Shown here piece after piece: positions 35,396 through 44,189 of a DNA stretch of 64,000 nucleotides; within the stretch, counting starts at the first letter, position 1, and every line of letters starts with the position of its first letter. This DNA comes from Tychonema sp. LEGE 07203 (GTDB taxonomy: Bacteria; Cyanobacteriota; Cyanobacteriia; Cyanobacteriales; Microcoleaceae), in assembly GCF_015207285.1 (NCBI RefSeq), contig NZ_JADEXD010000001.1:62001-126000 (forward strand), given 5' to 3'. Under the pieces are notes generated by a model. The model saw only the letters and a list, made by a program, of their open reading frames with translations. It was not told where the DNA came from and made no database searches. The position numbers were made by a program, and so were the translations under genes.

Positions 35396-35738
35396 TTATT
35401 GCCACTTAACAATTTGACTTTTATTAAATAAAAGCGCTAGCTAACAAATTTCCTGGTTGCGACATAAATTACTGGGTAGTTCGGCCATATCAGGGTTTTG
35501 ATAACGGTGGGTCAACCGTTTTATCCCCCCAATTATTCTTACCTGGCAGGAGTACCAATTACTGATATTGCTGCCACTAATTTTGACAGCTTTTTTAACG
35601 TATTTGTCAACTATTTTTGCGTAACTATTAAGTAAATTGAGACCGTGCTTGCTCAAATAATTTGTGAGTCAACATGGGTAAAAATAAATTATTTATACAT
35701 TTTAGCGTACTCACTAACATTTACGAAAAAACCAATTT
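35396..35738. other. Intergenic region after the relaxase
   Basis: No convincing gene. A 71-codon minus-strand frame (35441-35656) has no domain. The end (35680-35738) is AT-rich and probably holds the promoter of the next gene. Confidence 0.4.
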
Positions 35739-36131
35739 ATGAGCGCTGTCGCGCCCAAAAATAAAGCATCGGAAAAAAAAATGGAACTATCGCAAACCTA
35801 CACCTATTACTTCAATAATTTAACCTTGGTCCACCAAACAGAAAACCAACTGTACATTATGGGAAGGCAAACAACACTGGTCTTAAATTTTCAACAAACA
35901 AGCTATCAAACGCTAGACAAAATAATCCACGCTCTACGACTTTTAAGAGACAAAAAAGTCCTAGACAGAAAGTCAATTATCGAGCAAGAGCTGCTGGCCT
36001 TAAACTTCCAATTCCCTCTCGAAAGCAGCAACCGTAGCAACAACGACACCAACAATGGTAGTAGCAATGGTAGCAGCAATGGTAGCAGCAACGACAGCAA
36101 CAAAAACTGCGAGCTAAAAATCGACTGGTAA
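35739..36131 (+). CDS. Hypothetical protein with Ser/Asn repeat tail
   Basis: The 130-aa protein has a compact core (YTYYFNNLTLVHQTENQLYI, TLVLNFQQTSYQTLDKIIHALRLL). The core begins with two or three beta strands followed by a helix. A low-complexity tail of NGSSNGSSNGSSNDSN follows, encoded by AGCAACGGT-type repeats (36030-36100), then a short charged end. No family is recognised. It lies between relaxase and Fic genes and has the coding strand of the transfer genes. The repeat tail is likely a slippage product. Confidence 0.6.
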   Translation: MSAVAPKNKASEKKMELSQTYTYYFNNLTLVHQTENQLYIMGRQTTLVLNFQQTSYQTLDKIIHALRLLRDKKVLDRKSIIEQELLALNFQFPLESSNRSNNDTNNGSSNGSSNGSSNDSNKNCELKIDW

Positions 36132-36201
36132 TTAAATGATGCCGGAGAGATAAGTTTGTTTCTCCGGCAGCCAATAGCAAACATTAAAACCACATTCAAA
36201 A

Positions 36202-36478
36202 ATGGCAGACAAAATGGCAGGATACGTGTATCTCCTGCACTAAGAGTAAGCCGATATGTTCGAGTCGTCCGGCGCAACACTACGTCGGCTGGACAAAAGA
36301 TTTGGACGAAAGGCTTTGGAAACACAAAAAAGGCAGAGGTGCTAAGTTTTGCGCCGCTGCTCGAGAACGCGGAATAAACTTTGTCTTGGCAGAATGCTGG
36401 ATTGCAGACAAAAGTTTTGAGAGGGAAATCAAAAGGCAAAAAAACCACAAACGTTTTTGCCCTCTGTGCAAGAATTGA
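36202..36478 (+). pseudogene. Frameshifted GIY-YIG endonuclease
   Basis: The first strand reads MAGYVYLLH and hits a stop (TAA at 36241). In the next frame the domain continues to 36478 with KPICSSRPAQHYVGWTKDL, LDERLWKHKKGRGAKFC, INFVLAECW and REIKRQKNHKRFCPLCKN. This is a well-conserved single-domain GIY-YIG family (VYLL ... HYVGWT, then the terminal FCPLC). One inserted base around 36245 explains the break. Inactive unless the base call is wrong. Confidence 0.75.
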
Positions 36479-36701
36479 AAGGAAAAATCATCTTTTTTGT
36501 AGAAAATGCAATTCCAATAGGAGAAAAGATAACAGTTTTCCCCCTTTGTGAGATACAGTTTTCCAATTACCTTTTTCCAATTACCAAGAATCCAATTTCC
36601 CGGTCTACACAGCTTTTATTAGCTTGCATAAATAGTTAGAACTGGGTGTTAGGTTTTGTACTTCAACTCAACATCCAGTTGCTTGTGCGTAATTCCTGTA
36701 T

Positions 36702-37748
36702 CTATTGCTTTCGCCAATGCGCCTCAACTCCTCGTCCCCGACATTCCAAACGCCCAGCATCCCTTTCCTGCCGCAATAGACGGCGAATCAAATCAATTCC
36801 CACTGTTGGACACCGTTCCTGCAATTCCCTAATCGAGAATTCTTGAGGCAAATTGTTAATCGCATCCAATACGATCGCCGTTTTAGTTCCTTTTGCAGAA
36901 GTAACATATCCCACCCGCTGCTCAAACTCCCGATAAGCTGACAGCAGCATGACTCCCAAGAAATACTCCCACCAAGGTAATAAGTTATGCTGCCCTTCAT
37001 GCCATCCTTGGGAAGATTGGTAAAGCGTATCGTAATAGCTTTCCTTAGTTCTCTCCACAATCCGTTCCAAACTAATAAATCGCCCGACCTCATAACCGGC
37101 TTTGTATAGCAGCAACAAAGTCAGCAACCTTGCCATCCGCCCGTTTCCATCTAAAAAGGGATGAATGCACAAGAAATCCAAAATGTAAGTTGGAATCAGC
37201 AATAAAGGTTCTATCTCGCCCGATTCCCAGAGGCGATTAAACCGTTCTTGCAGGCGTTCCATTGCCACAGGAGTAGCATAAGCGGGAGTAGGTTGAAACC
37301 TCACCACTTTAGTCCCGTCAGGATAAGTAGCGCTAATTTCATTATCCACTGTTTTCCAGCGCCCGCCTGTATTAACAGCAAATAGGTAAAGGTCACGGTG
37401 CAGTTGTAAAATGACACCTGTACTAAAAGGAATGTGGGTATAACTGGTGTGAATTGTAGTTAGCACGTCCCGATAACCCGCAATTTCTTGTTCTGAACGA
37501 TCGCGTGGCGTTGTTTTTTCTCTTACTAATCTCTTAATCCGTTCTAGCGGCACAGTAATGCCTTCAATGCGGTTAGAAGATTCGGTACTCTGAATAACCG
37601 CAGCTTGGCGCAAAGTGCCTAAAACTTGTGGGGCTTGTTGTTTGAATAACTCCTGCTTTCCCTTGTACTCTCCAAGCAAACGAATTGTTTGCAGAAGTCT
37701 TTGGTTGAGCTGTTGACTTTCAATGAACCCCTCTTCAAATGACAGCAT
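36702..37748 (-). CDS. Fic-domain AMP-transferase-like protein
   Basis: Fic enzymes transfer AMP or other nucleotides to protein hydroxyls. The 348-aa protein has the inhibitory helix motif S58-NRI-E62-G63 at its N-terminus (the SxxxEG self-inhibition motif). The catalytic loop is H196-PFLDGNGR, complete with the active His and the Arg that binds ATP. A C-terminal winged-helix domain is also present (SIRELQERCPTVGIDLIRRLL). The built-in inhibitory helix implies that it is not a free toxin and needs no separate antitoxin. The start ATG at 37748 fits the family. It is on the strand opposite to the transfer genes and could modify DNA gyrase-like or host targets (unknown). Confidence 0.92.
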   Translation of the reverse strand: MLSFEEGFIESQQLNQRLLQTIRLLGEYKGKQELFKQQAPQVLGTLRQAAVIQSTESSNRIEGITVPLERIKRLVREKTTPRDRSEQEIAGYRDVLTTIHTSYTHIPFSTGVILQLHRDLYLFAVNTGGRWKTVDNEISATYPDGTKVVRFQPTPAYATPVAMERLQERFNRLWESGEIEPLLLIPTYILDFLCIHPFLDGNGRMARLLTLLLLYKAGYEVGRFISLERIVERTKESYYDTLYQSSQGWHEGQHNLLPWWEYFLGVMLLSAYREFEQRVGYVTSAKGTKTAIVLDAINNLPQEFSIRELQERCPTVGIDLIRRLLRQERDAGRLECRGRGVEAHWRKQ

Positions 37749-37822
37749 ATCTATTTTATCTCCTTTGTATTAATTATAAACATTTATTGCAGTCAATAAG
37801 TCGGATATTGCGTGCGCTCGCA

Positions 37823-38896
37823 TCAAAACTTTGAAACCAGATCGCAAGCAGAACCGACACCAAATCCAGGTAAATAAGTAAGGCGATAGTTGCTTTTAGC
37901 CATAGCCCTTGCCTCTCTTGTTGTCCAAGGTTTGACGCTTAGCAAATCGGGCTCAGTTTCCAGTTGCTTTAAATAAGAGCGATCGCCCGTTACAAAGGCG
38001 ATCGCCTGAGCCAGGAACTTACAACAGCTCAAAGGAGCCTGAACCACCTGCTTTTCAGTAAACCTAACCACAATCCAATTCCACTCTAAGAATAATTGAT
38101 TGCGGCGCATATCGCTGTCAGCATCACAGGAGTGAGTGGGCTTCTTAGATTTGCCAGCATAAGGTTCATCAATCTCGACATCAATTCCTATCCCAGATGG
38201 AGTGTGAATTACAGTAAAATCTGCTGAATAGCTCCTCTGAGATGACGGAATTTTAAACTCTGCTGCTTGGACAACTTCCTCGAAATATTGCTGCAAATAT
38301 TGCAAAAAGAGTTGTTCACTCACTCCTTGCCGAGCTTGAGATATGCCATTAGGACTAACCCGAAGTGACATCAAATCCTTGAGCAATCGATTTCTGGAAT
38401 ATAACTCAAGTTTGGCGCTTTTTAAACCTGTCTGCAACCCTTCTTTTTCTACCTTAAAATTAGAAAAATCTTGCTGTTTATTCGAGGATAAATGTTGAGG
38501 TAATAATAGATTTTGTTGGTTGTACTCAAGAACTTGCTGTTTATACCTGGATAGCAGTTTTTGACGGCAACCAAACACATAACTATAAGCAGCCGCAATT
38601 AAACATGAATAAGCAGCTACTACCAACAGCATTTCCCACCACAGCCAACCCCAAGAAATAGCTAACAGCGGAAGTACGATCGCACCATAGAGCCAAAACA
38701 CCCAAATTAACCACAGCAACTTGACAGGTAACACCACAGGTGGTTGAGGCGGAGTCAGCAAAACAACAGGTTGCTCAAATTGTTGAGTTTCTTGAAGTTG
38801 GGATGAGGTGGCACAACTAGAACTTGCCTCTGGCAAAGGATATTGATGGCAAAACTGCATTACCGCTTTTGGGTAAAAAACTATAGGATAATTCAT
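37823..38896 (-). CDS. Membrane-anchored PD-(D/E)XK-like nuclease candidate
   Basis: The 357-aa protein has two transmembrane segments (about residues 57-80 and 85-108) and a coiled helical linker (115-185). The C-terminal domain suggests a restriction-endonuclease-like fold: E194 in GVSEQLFLQYL, D226 in YSADFTVI, then the D239-V-E241-I-D243-E pattern. Aromatic strands (WNWIVVRFTEKQV) follow. Related soluble domains are DUF559/Vsr-like nucleases. Anchoring such a domain to the membrane is unusual. A role in DNA entry or exclusion during conjugation is possible but not shown. Confidence 0.6.
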   Translation of the reverse strand: MNYPIVFYPKAVMQFCHQYPLPEASSSCATSSQLQETQQFEQPVVLLTPPQPPVVLPVKLLWLIWVFWLYGAIVLPLLAISWGWLWWEMLLVVAAYSCLIAAAYSYVFGCRQKLLSRYKQQVLEYNQQNLLLPQHLSSNKQQDFSNFKVEKEGLQTGLKSAKLELYSRNRLLKDLMSLRVSPNGISQARQGVSEQLFLQYLQQYFEEVVQAAEFKIPSSQRSYSADFTVIHTPSGIGIDVEIDEPYAGKSKKPTHSCDADSDMRRNQLFLEWNWIVVRFTEKQVVQAPLSCCKFLAQAIAFVTGDRSYLKQLETEPDLLSVKPWTTREARAMAKSNYRLTYLPGFGVGSACDLVSKF

Positions 38897-38961
38897 ATTT
38901 TCAAATACTCCTTTTTTTTAGAGCGCGGTCGCGCTATTTTTAAGAAAGTTTTTTGAATTGT

Positions 38962-39135
38962 ATGCAAAAACTCACCCAGTCAAACTCACAAAATTTAACT
39001 CATTCTCAACCAGGTAGCAAGATTCAAAAGGACAAACAAATCTCTCTTAAATCCGACGAGGCAACAATGGCTGCGCTTACTCAACTCGAAGAACGCCGCG
39101 ATTATTATCACACCTGCATCAACGGAGGATACTAA
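38962..39135 (+). CDS. Small hypothetical protein, 57 aa
   Basis: Starting at the ATG at 38962 the product is MQKLTQSNSQNLTHSQPGSK..., hydrophilic, ending with an acidic helix (SDEATMAALTQLEERRDYY). The next gene starts three bases after its stop and its own ribosome-binding site (GGAGG at 39122-39126) lies inside this gene. The two are therefore coupled. No domain is recognisable; it may be a partner of the Gp157-like protein. Confidence 0.5.
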   Translation: MQKLTQSNSQNLTHSQPGSKIQKDKQISLKSDEATMAALTQLEERRDYYHTCINGGY

Positions 39136-39137
39136 GC

Positions 39138-39761
39138 ATGAATTTAGCCACCGCAACGCTTGCTCAAAGTTCAATAACTGCGGCTCAACTTTGGCATCAA
39201 CTAGAGTCAGCAGAAAGCTCAGAAGAAATTGACCAACTGCTGCAATCCCTTTGGCAAACCCAAGAAACCCAGGAACTTGCTGTTGATGCCCATGCCGACT
39301 TAGCCGACCAAATTGATGCCGAAATTGCAGGAATTACAGCCCGGATGCAGTATTTGATAGAACTGCATTCAAAAGCTCTCAACAAACTCCAGGGGTGGAG
39401 AGAGCGCTTAGATAAAACCGTTCTCTACTTCAACGAGTGCGGCGTGTTAACTTCCGAAATTGTTGGCAAACACCGCCGCATTGCTGTCAAGGAAAATCCG
39501 CCTACCTGTGAAGTTTTGATTGACCCATCTCAACTGCCAGAACCCTATCGCCGAGTCGAAACAAAAACCGTAATTTCTGCCGACAAAAAGGCGATTTCAG
39601 ACGCTTGGAAACAAGGAATGCCTGTAGATGGCACTAGGGTTTTTCGCAAGCGCAAAGTGGTTTACAGCTTGCTTCCAGGTAACAATTTGCACTCTCTTCA
39701 AGCCAACCAGACGCTTGAAAGTCGTTCTTCGGATAAAACGCAGCCCAAAAAACGGCGTTAG
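39138..39761 (+). CDS. Siphovirus Gp157-family protein
   Basis: The 207-aa protein has a helical N-terminal half with coiled coil (ELAVDAHADLADQIDAEIAG, NKLQGWRERLDKTVLYF) and the Gp157 signature in the C-terminal half: HRRIAVKENPPTCEVL, LPEPYRRVETKTVISADKKAI and SDAWKQGMPVDGTRVFRKRK. Gp157 was first described in phages and prophages; plasmid copies are common in cyanobacteria. Function is unproven, with some evidence for DNA or phage-related roles. It is translated together with the small gene just before it. Confidence 0.82.
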   Translation: MNLATATLAQSSITAAQLWHQLESAESSEEIDQLLQSLWQTQETQELAVDAHADLADQIDAEIAGITARMQYLIELHSKALNKLQGWRERLDKTVLYFNECGVLTSEIVGKHRRIAVKENPPTCEVLIDPSQLPEPYRRVETKTVISADKKAISDAWKQGMPVDGTRVFRKRKVVYSLLPGNNLHSLQANQTLESRSSDKTQPKKRR

Positions 39762-40005
39762 CCATCTTTTCAGGTGTCACAAATACCTTGATCTGACACC
39801 TGAATTGTTAAATATCTCCGAGTTAGACACCTCCGAATTATACCATTTATGAAAAGTCATGCAACAGTAGCAACAGTAGCAACAGTAGGTTGATTTCGTG
39901 AAATAAACCCAACGATGCAGATTGTAGCAAGACTTTTTAGAAATGGTATTACCATGTGACAGGTTTGTTTTGTAAGAGCGAAGACTTAATTTCGGTCGGT
40001 ATCTC

Positions 40006-40230
40006 TTATAAATCAATCCAGTATTGAGGGTTTTCAACTTGTTCTTCGGTGACGTTGAATAAGTTTGACGCTCTACCTTTAATAACCCCGTCAGCATCAA
40101 AACTCAAACCTCCAAACTGCTGACTGTTTTCACCTTCTCCAAAAGCAACGCGAGCAAGTGCATCGCTATCGCTATCAGAGAAATAATCCCGTTGGCTTTT
40201 CATAGCCGTAGTTGTGCGGACTACTTTCAT
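40006..40230 (-). CDS. Small acidic hypothetical protein
   Basis: From the ATG at 40230 it encodes 74 residues (MKVVRTTTAMKSQRDYFSDS...), acidic in the middle (DSDSDALARVAFGEGE) with a likely folded end (GGLSFDADGVIKGRASNLFN, VENPQYWIDL). GAAAAAAAATGA precedes it, a purine-rich ribosome site. No family recognised; it reads away from the RNA-polymerase-like gene. Confidence 0.4.
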   Translation of the reverse strand: MKVVRTTTAMKSQRDYFSDSDSDALARVAFGEGENSQQFGGLSFDADGVIKGRASNLFNVTEEQVENPQYWIDL

Positions 40231-40290
40231 TTTTTTTCTCCACATTGGGATTGTCATTCTGATTGTAACACGCTACTTCTTTCTTCTAAA

Positions 40291-40309
40291 CCCCTCCAAT
40301 TGGAGGGGG
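40291..40309. promoter_or_regulatory. Palindromic element (copy 2 of 4)
   Basis: CCCCTCCAATTGGAGGGGG is a perfect palindrome apart from its last base, followed by TGAATATCAC. It lies 111 bp before the RNA-polymerase-like gene. It is part of the set at 33232, 44074 and 46618. Confidence 0.7.
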
Positions 40310-40419
40310 TGAATATCACTCAGTAGCAGGAATTTGTGAAGGAACAACATTGTCAAAATCTGGACTATTACTGTGCGTAAGTCCTAAAAATGTAAAAACT
40401 AGGATTCAGGAGCTAATCA

Positions 40420-43400
40420 ATGAGCAGAAGAAAACTTACCCCAGAACATCGCTCCACAGAATGGGTAGCTGGGGAAGGACTAAAAATCCCAGTCTTTGAT
40501 ATGTCCTTGACTGACGGTAGAGCAAAGGGGCGGTACCAAGCTGAATCAGAAGTGCTGCGTAACTCCCTGCTTGAACTGCTTTTTGAACCTGAAGAATTAG
40601 CATCCCTAACCATCGTTAAACCCGACCAAAATAATAGCAGCTTCGACCCTCTGAAAAACATCGATTTCGGAGATGGTATTACCAGAAGAGTTGCTTTCAG
40701 CTCCGGCCAAAATGTGTACTTTGCAGACATTGAACTCTCAACCAAACTGTTGAGCTTATTCAAAACTCAACCCGACCACGCCTGTCGCTATGGCTCACTG
40801 CTAGTTAGCAGTTGCAACCAAGGAGCCAAATTATTAGATAGCTCCCTTGACAGCGAAACCTTGCGACTCAAAATTGTTGATTCTCAAAGCGATGACCAAA
40901 GTGAAAAAGCGAAAGCTCATAAGTGGCAAACCGGAGACTGTCACGGTAAAATTTCACCGGCACTAGCCCAACAATTAGGAGGTAATTACAACCGACCTTT
41001 TCAATTCAGATTTGCCTGGATGCAGGAATGGGGACAAGAAGACTGCCACACTCCAGAAATTAGCTTCCTTGCCAAAGGAACGCTGTTGCCTGATGCTAAT
41101 TTAACCTCGGACTTGGGTTATGATATCATCATGGATCGCTCCTCTATCAAAGGAGTTGCTAAAGAGCAATTAGCTGAACTTATCCCCTGTGGCGACTACG
41201 AGTTTCCCAAAGCTATACTGGGAAATCGAGGCAACGCCCAAGTAACTGAATACGAAAATTCCTGGCAGTTTTCGATTTGGTATTCCGAAGCAGCTATTGG
41301 GGCTGACATAGCCACACCGACCAAAATTGAAGCCCAAAAGCTAGCTGACTTGCAAAATAACCGGCTGCAACTTGCCAAATACTTAGTGGAGCAGCACGAC
41401 AAAAAAGCTGCTTTTCAATCTAGCCTTCACGAAGACAGCAGCGGATTACAAGAGGAAACAGATGAAAAAGCCCAGCGCAACGAATCCCGGCTAATTTCAA
41501 TTTTGAGGAACGACAAACTCGGTCAACTCCTCGACTTTCCCAAAGTCGTCGATTTCATGCAAGAACAACTGGCTAAAAAGTGGAAAGACTTAGCAATTAA
41601 GGGAGCAATTCATCATGGTTCAGCAATGGCTCAACCTTGTGAAAGCCTCAAGCCCGGTACAATTGTTGCCCCCCACTTGCGACACGGCACAGAAGTCATC
41701 GTTACCCGATACCCAATTGTCAGTAAAGATAACATCCGCCGCTACACAGTAGACAACAAAAGCCAGCGCGAATTAACGCAATACAAAGGGTGCGTTTTCA
41801 TTCGCTCTGACCAAGCCATGCAGCATCATCAATGTGATTTTGACGGCGACCAACTGGTAGTTACGCCTGCTTCCCGAATGCCGAATATCGCCTCTGAAAC
41901 CAGGCACGCTAATCAAGAGAATGAGTACGATGCAGTGGAGAAGCGAGAGAAAGTTGACTACACTAAAGCTACCGATAGTAATGGCGATCGCAAGTATACC
42001 AAATTGCGGCAAATTGCCGTAGCGATCGCCCAAAATAAAATCGGCTGGGTGGCTACCTTAATCGGGAGAGTGCAATCGTCAGCAGCAGAACCGGGACAGC
42101 CGGAAAGTTTATTCAATCAACAGAAGCGGCAGCTTCTTGGAAAGCTATTTGATGCCCTGCAAATTGAAGTGGACAGTCCCAAAAGTGCTACTCGCACCGA
42201 AGACCACCACCCCACCCTGCTGTCCAAGGCTAAGCAGTGGTCAGAACAGCACCCAAGCTACCTATTTGATTACAAAGACGACCCCAGGCTTTACAAAACG
42301 GTGCCATTACCTATAGGAGACGGCACCGCTATCAATTGCATTGCTAGAGAGGCTGTTAACCCAGAGTGGGAACCGACTCGTCTAAAAAGCCGCCACCGCG
42401 ACGAATTTCGCTACTTGTTTGAGTCTCCTTCTGACTTAGATGAGCGAGAAAAATGGGAGAAACATTATGTCAGGTGGGCGCAAGATATTAAGGAACGCTA
42501 TCGAGAAAGGATGGGCGAAATTCACTTGGAGTGCGGCGGCGATTCTAACGCAATTAAAGAAGCCGTCAGCAAGTTATACGAGAGCTTAAGAGCCGATGTG
42601 ACCGAAGCTTGGACTGACCCTGAAGAACGGTTTTTAGCTGCTAGTGCGATGTGGCACGTCGAAACCGCAAATCCCAACTTAGAAGTTCCTCGCAAAGCTT
42701 GTAAGGAACTTTCTCGCCAACTGCTGATTGAATTCAACCTTGAACCTGAGTACGAGCGACTGCACGAAGCAATGCCAAAAGACACTTACGTTCTGAGCGT
42801 CCCTTTCGAGGAATTTGAACGGGACGGTAGCAATAAGACTGTCATAGATAAGAAGCGACAGCCAGTTGGCAAAGACTTAGCTGGACATTGGAAAGAATTG
42901 TTAGACAGCAAAGGTATTAAATATGAAACAACTTTGCATCCGAGCCTGCCAATGGTCAATTTTGCCTTAATTGAACCCAGCGACAAACTGGTGGGAATTC
43001 TTGAGAAGAAGTTTGGCGGGAATGCCAACGACATCGACAGTTTAGACTTAACTTACCGCGATGGTCTTGGTCGCACCAAAGATGTGAGTTCCCGCATTGT
43101 AGCTCCTGCTGATTATACTTGGCTTGAGTCCCAAAACCAAACACCTAAAGCAGCATTGGTTCTCAATTTGTTTACAGATGAAATTTGCCAGCAATTGCAA
43201 ACCTTTCAGTTTGACAGAGCTGAACTGATCGGGCAGAAGTACAATGACTTGAAAGATGTTGACTTTAGCAGTCCAAAATGGAGGCAGAAAACATTGACTT
43301 TTGAGGTTGGCTCTGTTAGCGGTAGCGGTTCGAGGCGCGACGGCAGCCCTATTGTCCTCCTTGACGGACAAGAGCTAGCCATGTTCTCTGCTAATTCACC

Positions 43401-43956
43401 TAAATTGCCGATCGGCACTACCTTTGAGGCCACTATTGAACCCTCGCCTAAAGGCAGCGCTCTGATCTTAAACATCAACCCTAGCTCTGTGCAACTAATT
43501 GAATCAGTTGAGGAACTTTCAGAAGTCGCGCCCACCCCTTGTCCAAACCGATCGCAATCCGTATCCCCAACCACTTGTCAAAAGCGATCGCTATCTGTAT
43601 CGCAAACCCCTACCCAAAACAAACCGCCATCTCAACCCGAAGGCATTGCTGCCAGCCCCGCCCACCTCTCACAATTGCTGAAAGATGCGATTTCTGAAGC
43701 ATATAACCAAACTGGAGAAACTAAAATCCCTGTGGGAAACTGGACAGCTTTTATTAGCCAATCTCGCAATAATGTTAGGTGTTTAGTCAGAGATGAAGCT
43801 GATAATCCGGTCTTGGCTGCTGACTTGAAAACAGGTCAAATCATTAAGAAACTTTCTGAAAACAACAGCTCTCAGTTTATCAAATACCTCAGAGAGGTTG
43901 ATGCTGAATTAGCTTCTACATCTTCACAAAAAAGAGATGCAGATACACAACTTTAA
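40420..43956 (+). CDS. DPBB RNA-polymerase-like protein (YonO/QDE-1-type), 1178 aa
   Basis: The centre of this protein carries the marks of a two-barrel RNA polymerase. The catalytic loop is D473-F-D475-G-D477 (HQCDFDGDQLVV), equivalent to the NADFDGD of the beta-prime subunit and to the DbDGD of cellular RNA-dependent RNA polymerases. About 45 residues earlier is GTEVIVTRYPIVSKDNIRR, which resembles the RNP (RxPxxxxxD) strand before that loop. A first-barrel candidate lies at about 230-246 (YDIIMDRSSIKG, K244). After the DGD comes KIGWVATLIGRVQSS. No zinc-binding or sigma-binding parts of the multisubunit enzyme are seen, so it would be a single-subunit enzyme. It sits among conjugation genes, where it might make primers or transcribe transferred DNA (inference). 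The C-terminal ~70 residues form a separate small domain. Confidence 0.75.
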   Translation: MSRRKLTPEHRSTEWVAGEGLKIPVFDMSLTDGRAKGRYQAESEVLRNSLLELLFEPEELASLTIVKPDQNNSSFDPLKNIDFGDGITRRVAFSSGQNVYFADIELSTKLLSLFKTQPDHACRYGSLLVSSCNQGAKLLDSSLDSETLRLKIVDSQSDDQSEKAKAHKWQTGDCHGKISPALAQQLGGNYNRPFQFRFAWMQEWGQEDCHTPEISFLAKGTLLPDANLTSDLGYDIIMDRSSIKGVAKEQLAELIPCGDYEFPKAILGNRGNAQVTEYENSWQFSIWYSEAAIGADIATPTKIEAQKLADLQNNRLQLAKYLVEQHDKKAAFQSSLHEDSSGLQEETDEKAQRNESRLISILRNDKLGQLLDFPKVVDFMQEQLAKKWKDLAIKGAIHHGSAMAQPCESLKPGTIVAPHLRHGTEVIVTRYPIVSKDNIRRYTVDNKSQRELTQYKGCVFIRSDQAMQHHQCDFDGDQLVVTPASRMPNIASETRHANQENEYDAVEKREKVDYTKATDSNGDRKYTKLRQIAVAIAQNKIGWVATLIGRVQSSAAEPGQPESLFNQQKRQLLGKLFDALQIEVDSPKSATRTEDHHPTLLSKAKQWSEQHPSYLFDYKDDPRLYKTVPLPIGDGTAINCIAREAVNPEWEPTRLKSRHRDEFRYLFESPSDLDEREKWEKHYVRWAQDIKERYRERMGEIHLECGGDSNAIKEAVSKLYESLRADVTEAWTDPEERFLAASAMWHVETANPNLEVPRKACKELSRQLLIEFNLEPEYERLHEAMPKDTYVLSVPFEEFERDGSNKTVIDKKRQPVGKDLAGHWKELLDSKGIKYETTLHPSLPMVNFALIEPSDKLVGILEKKFGGNANDIDSLDLTYRDGLGRTKDVSSRIVAPADYTWLESQNQTPKAALVLNLFTDEICQQLQTFQFDRAELIGQKYNDLKDVDFSSPKWRQKTLTFEVGSVSGSGSRRDGSPIVLLDGQELAMFSANSPKLPIGTTFEATIEPSPKGSALILNINPSSVQLIESVEELSEVAPTPCPNRSQSVSPTTCQKRSLSVSQTPTQNKPPSQPEGIAASPAHLSQLLKDAISEAYNQTGETKIPVGNWTAFISQSRNNVRCLVRDEADNPVLAADLKTGQIIKKLSENNSSQFIKYLREVDAELASTSSQKRDADTQL

Positions 43957-44073
43957 CATCAACTACCCTACATCTAAGAGCGGGTAGGTGTGAACGCCAA
44001 GAAAGCTCGTTGACCGAACAGTTAGTTTTTTAGCGAGTTCCAAACAGGAACTATTTATTAGTAGACGACAATT

Positions 44074-44093
44074 CCCCCTCCGATTGGAGGGGG
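44074..44093. promoter_or_regulatory. Palindromic element (copy 3 of 4)
   Basis: CCCCCTCCGATTGGAGGGGG followed directly by TCACTTTAAC. It lies 97 bp before the 802-aa gene. Confidence 0.7.
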
Positions 44094-44189
44094 TCACTTT
44101 AACTCCCCAAAACCGCTCTTCCGAGTGAAGTCAGTAGCCATACTGCTCGAATTTCATGGGAAATATCCACTCACGCCGCCACAAAGATT

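Noticed and set aside
35441-35656. 71-codon minus-strand frame after the relaxase gene
   Set aside because: No domain or family; not different from random open stretches in AT-rich DNA.
35977-36448. Cysteine- and tyrosine-rich or leucine-rich minus-strand frames
   Set aside because: These are reverse translations of the Asn/Ser repeat tail and of the GIY-YIG pseudogene.
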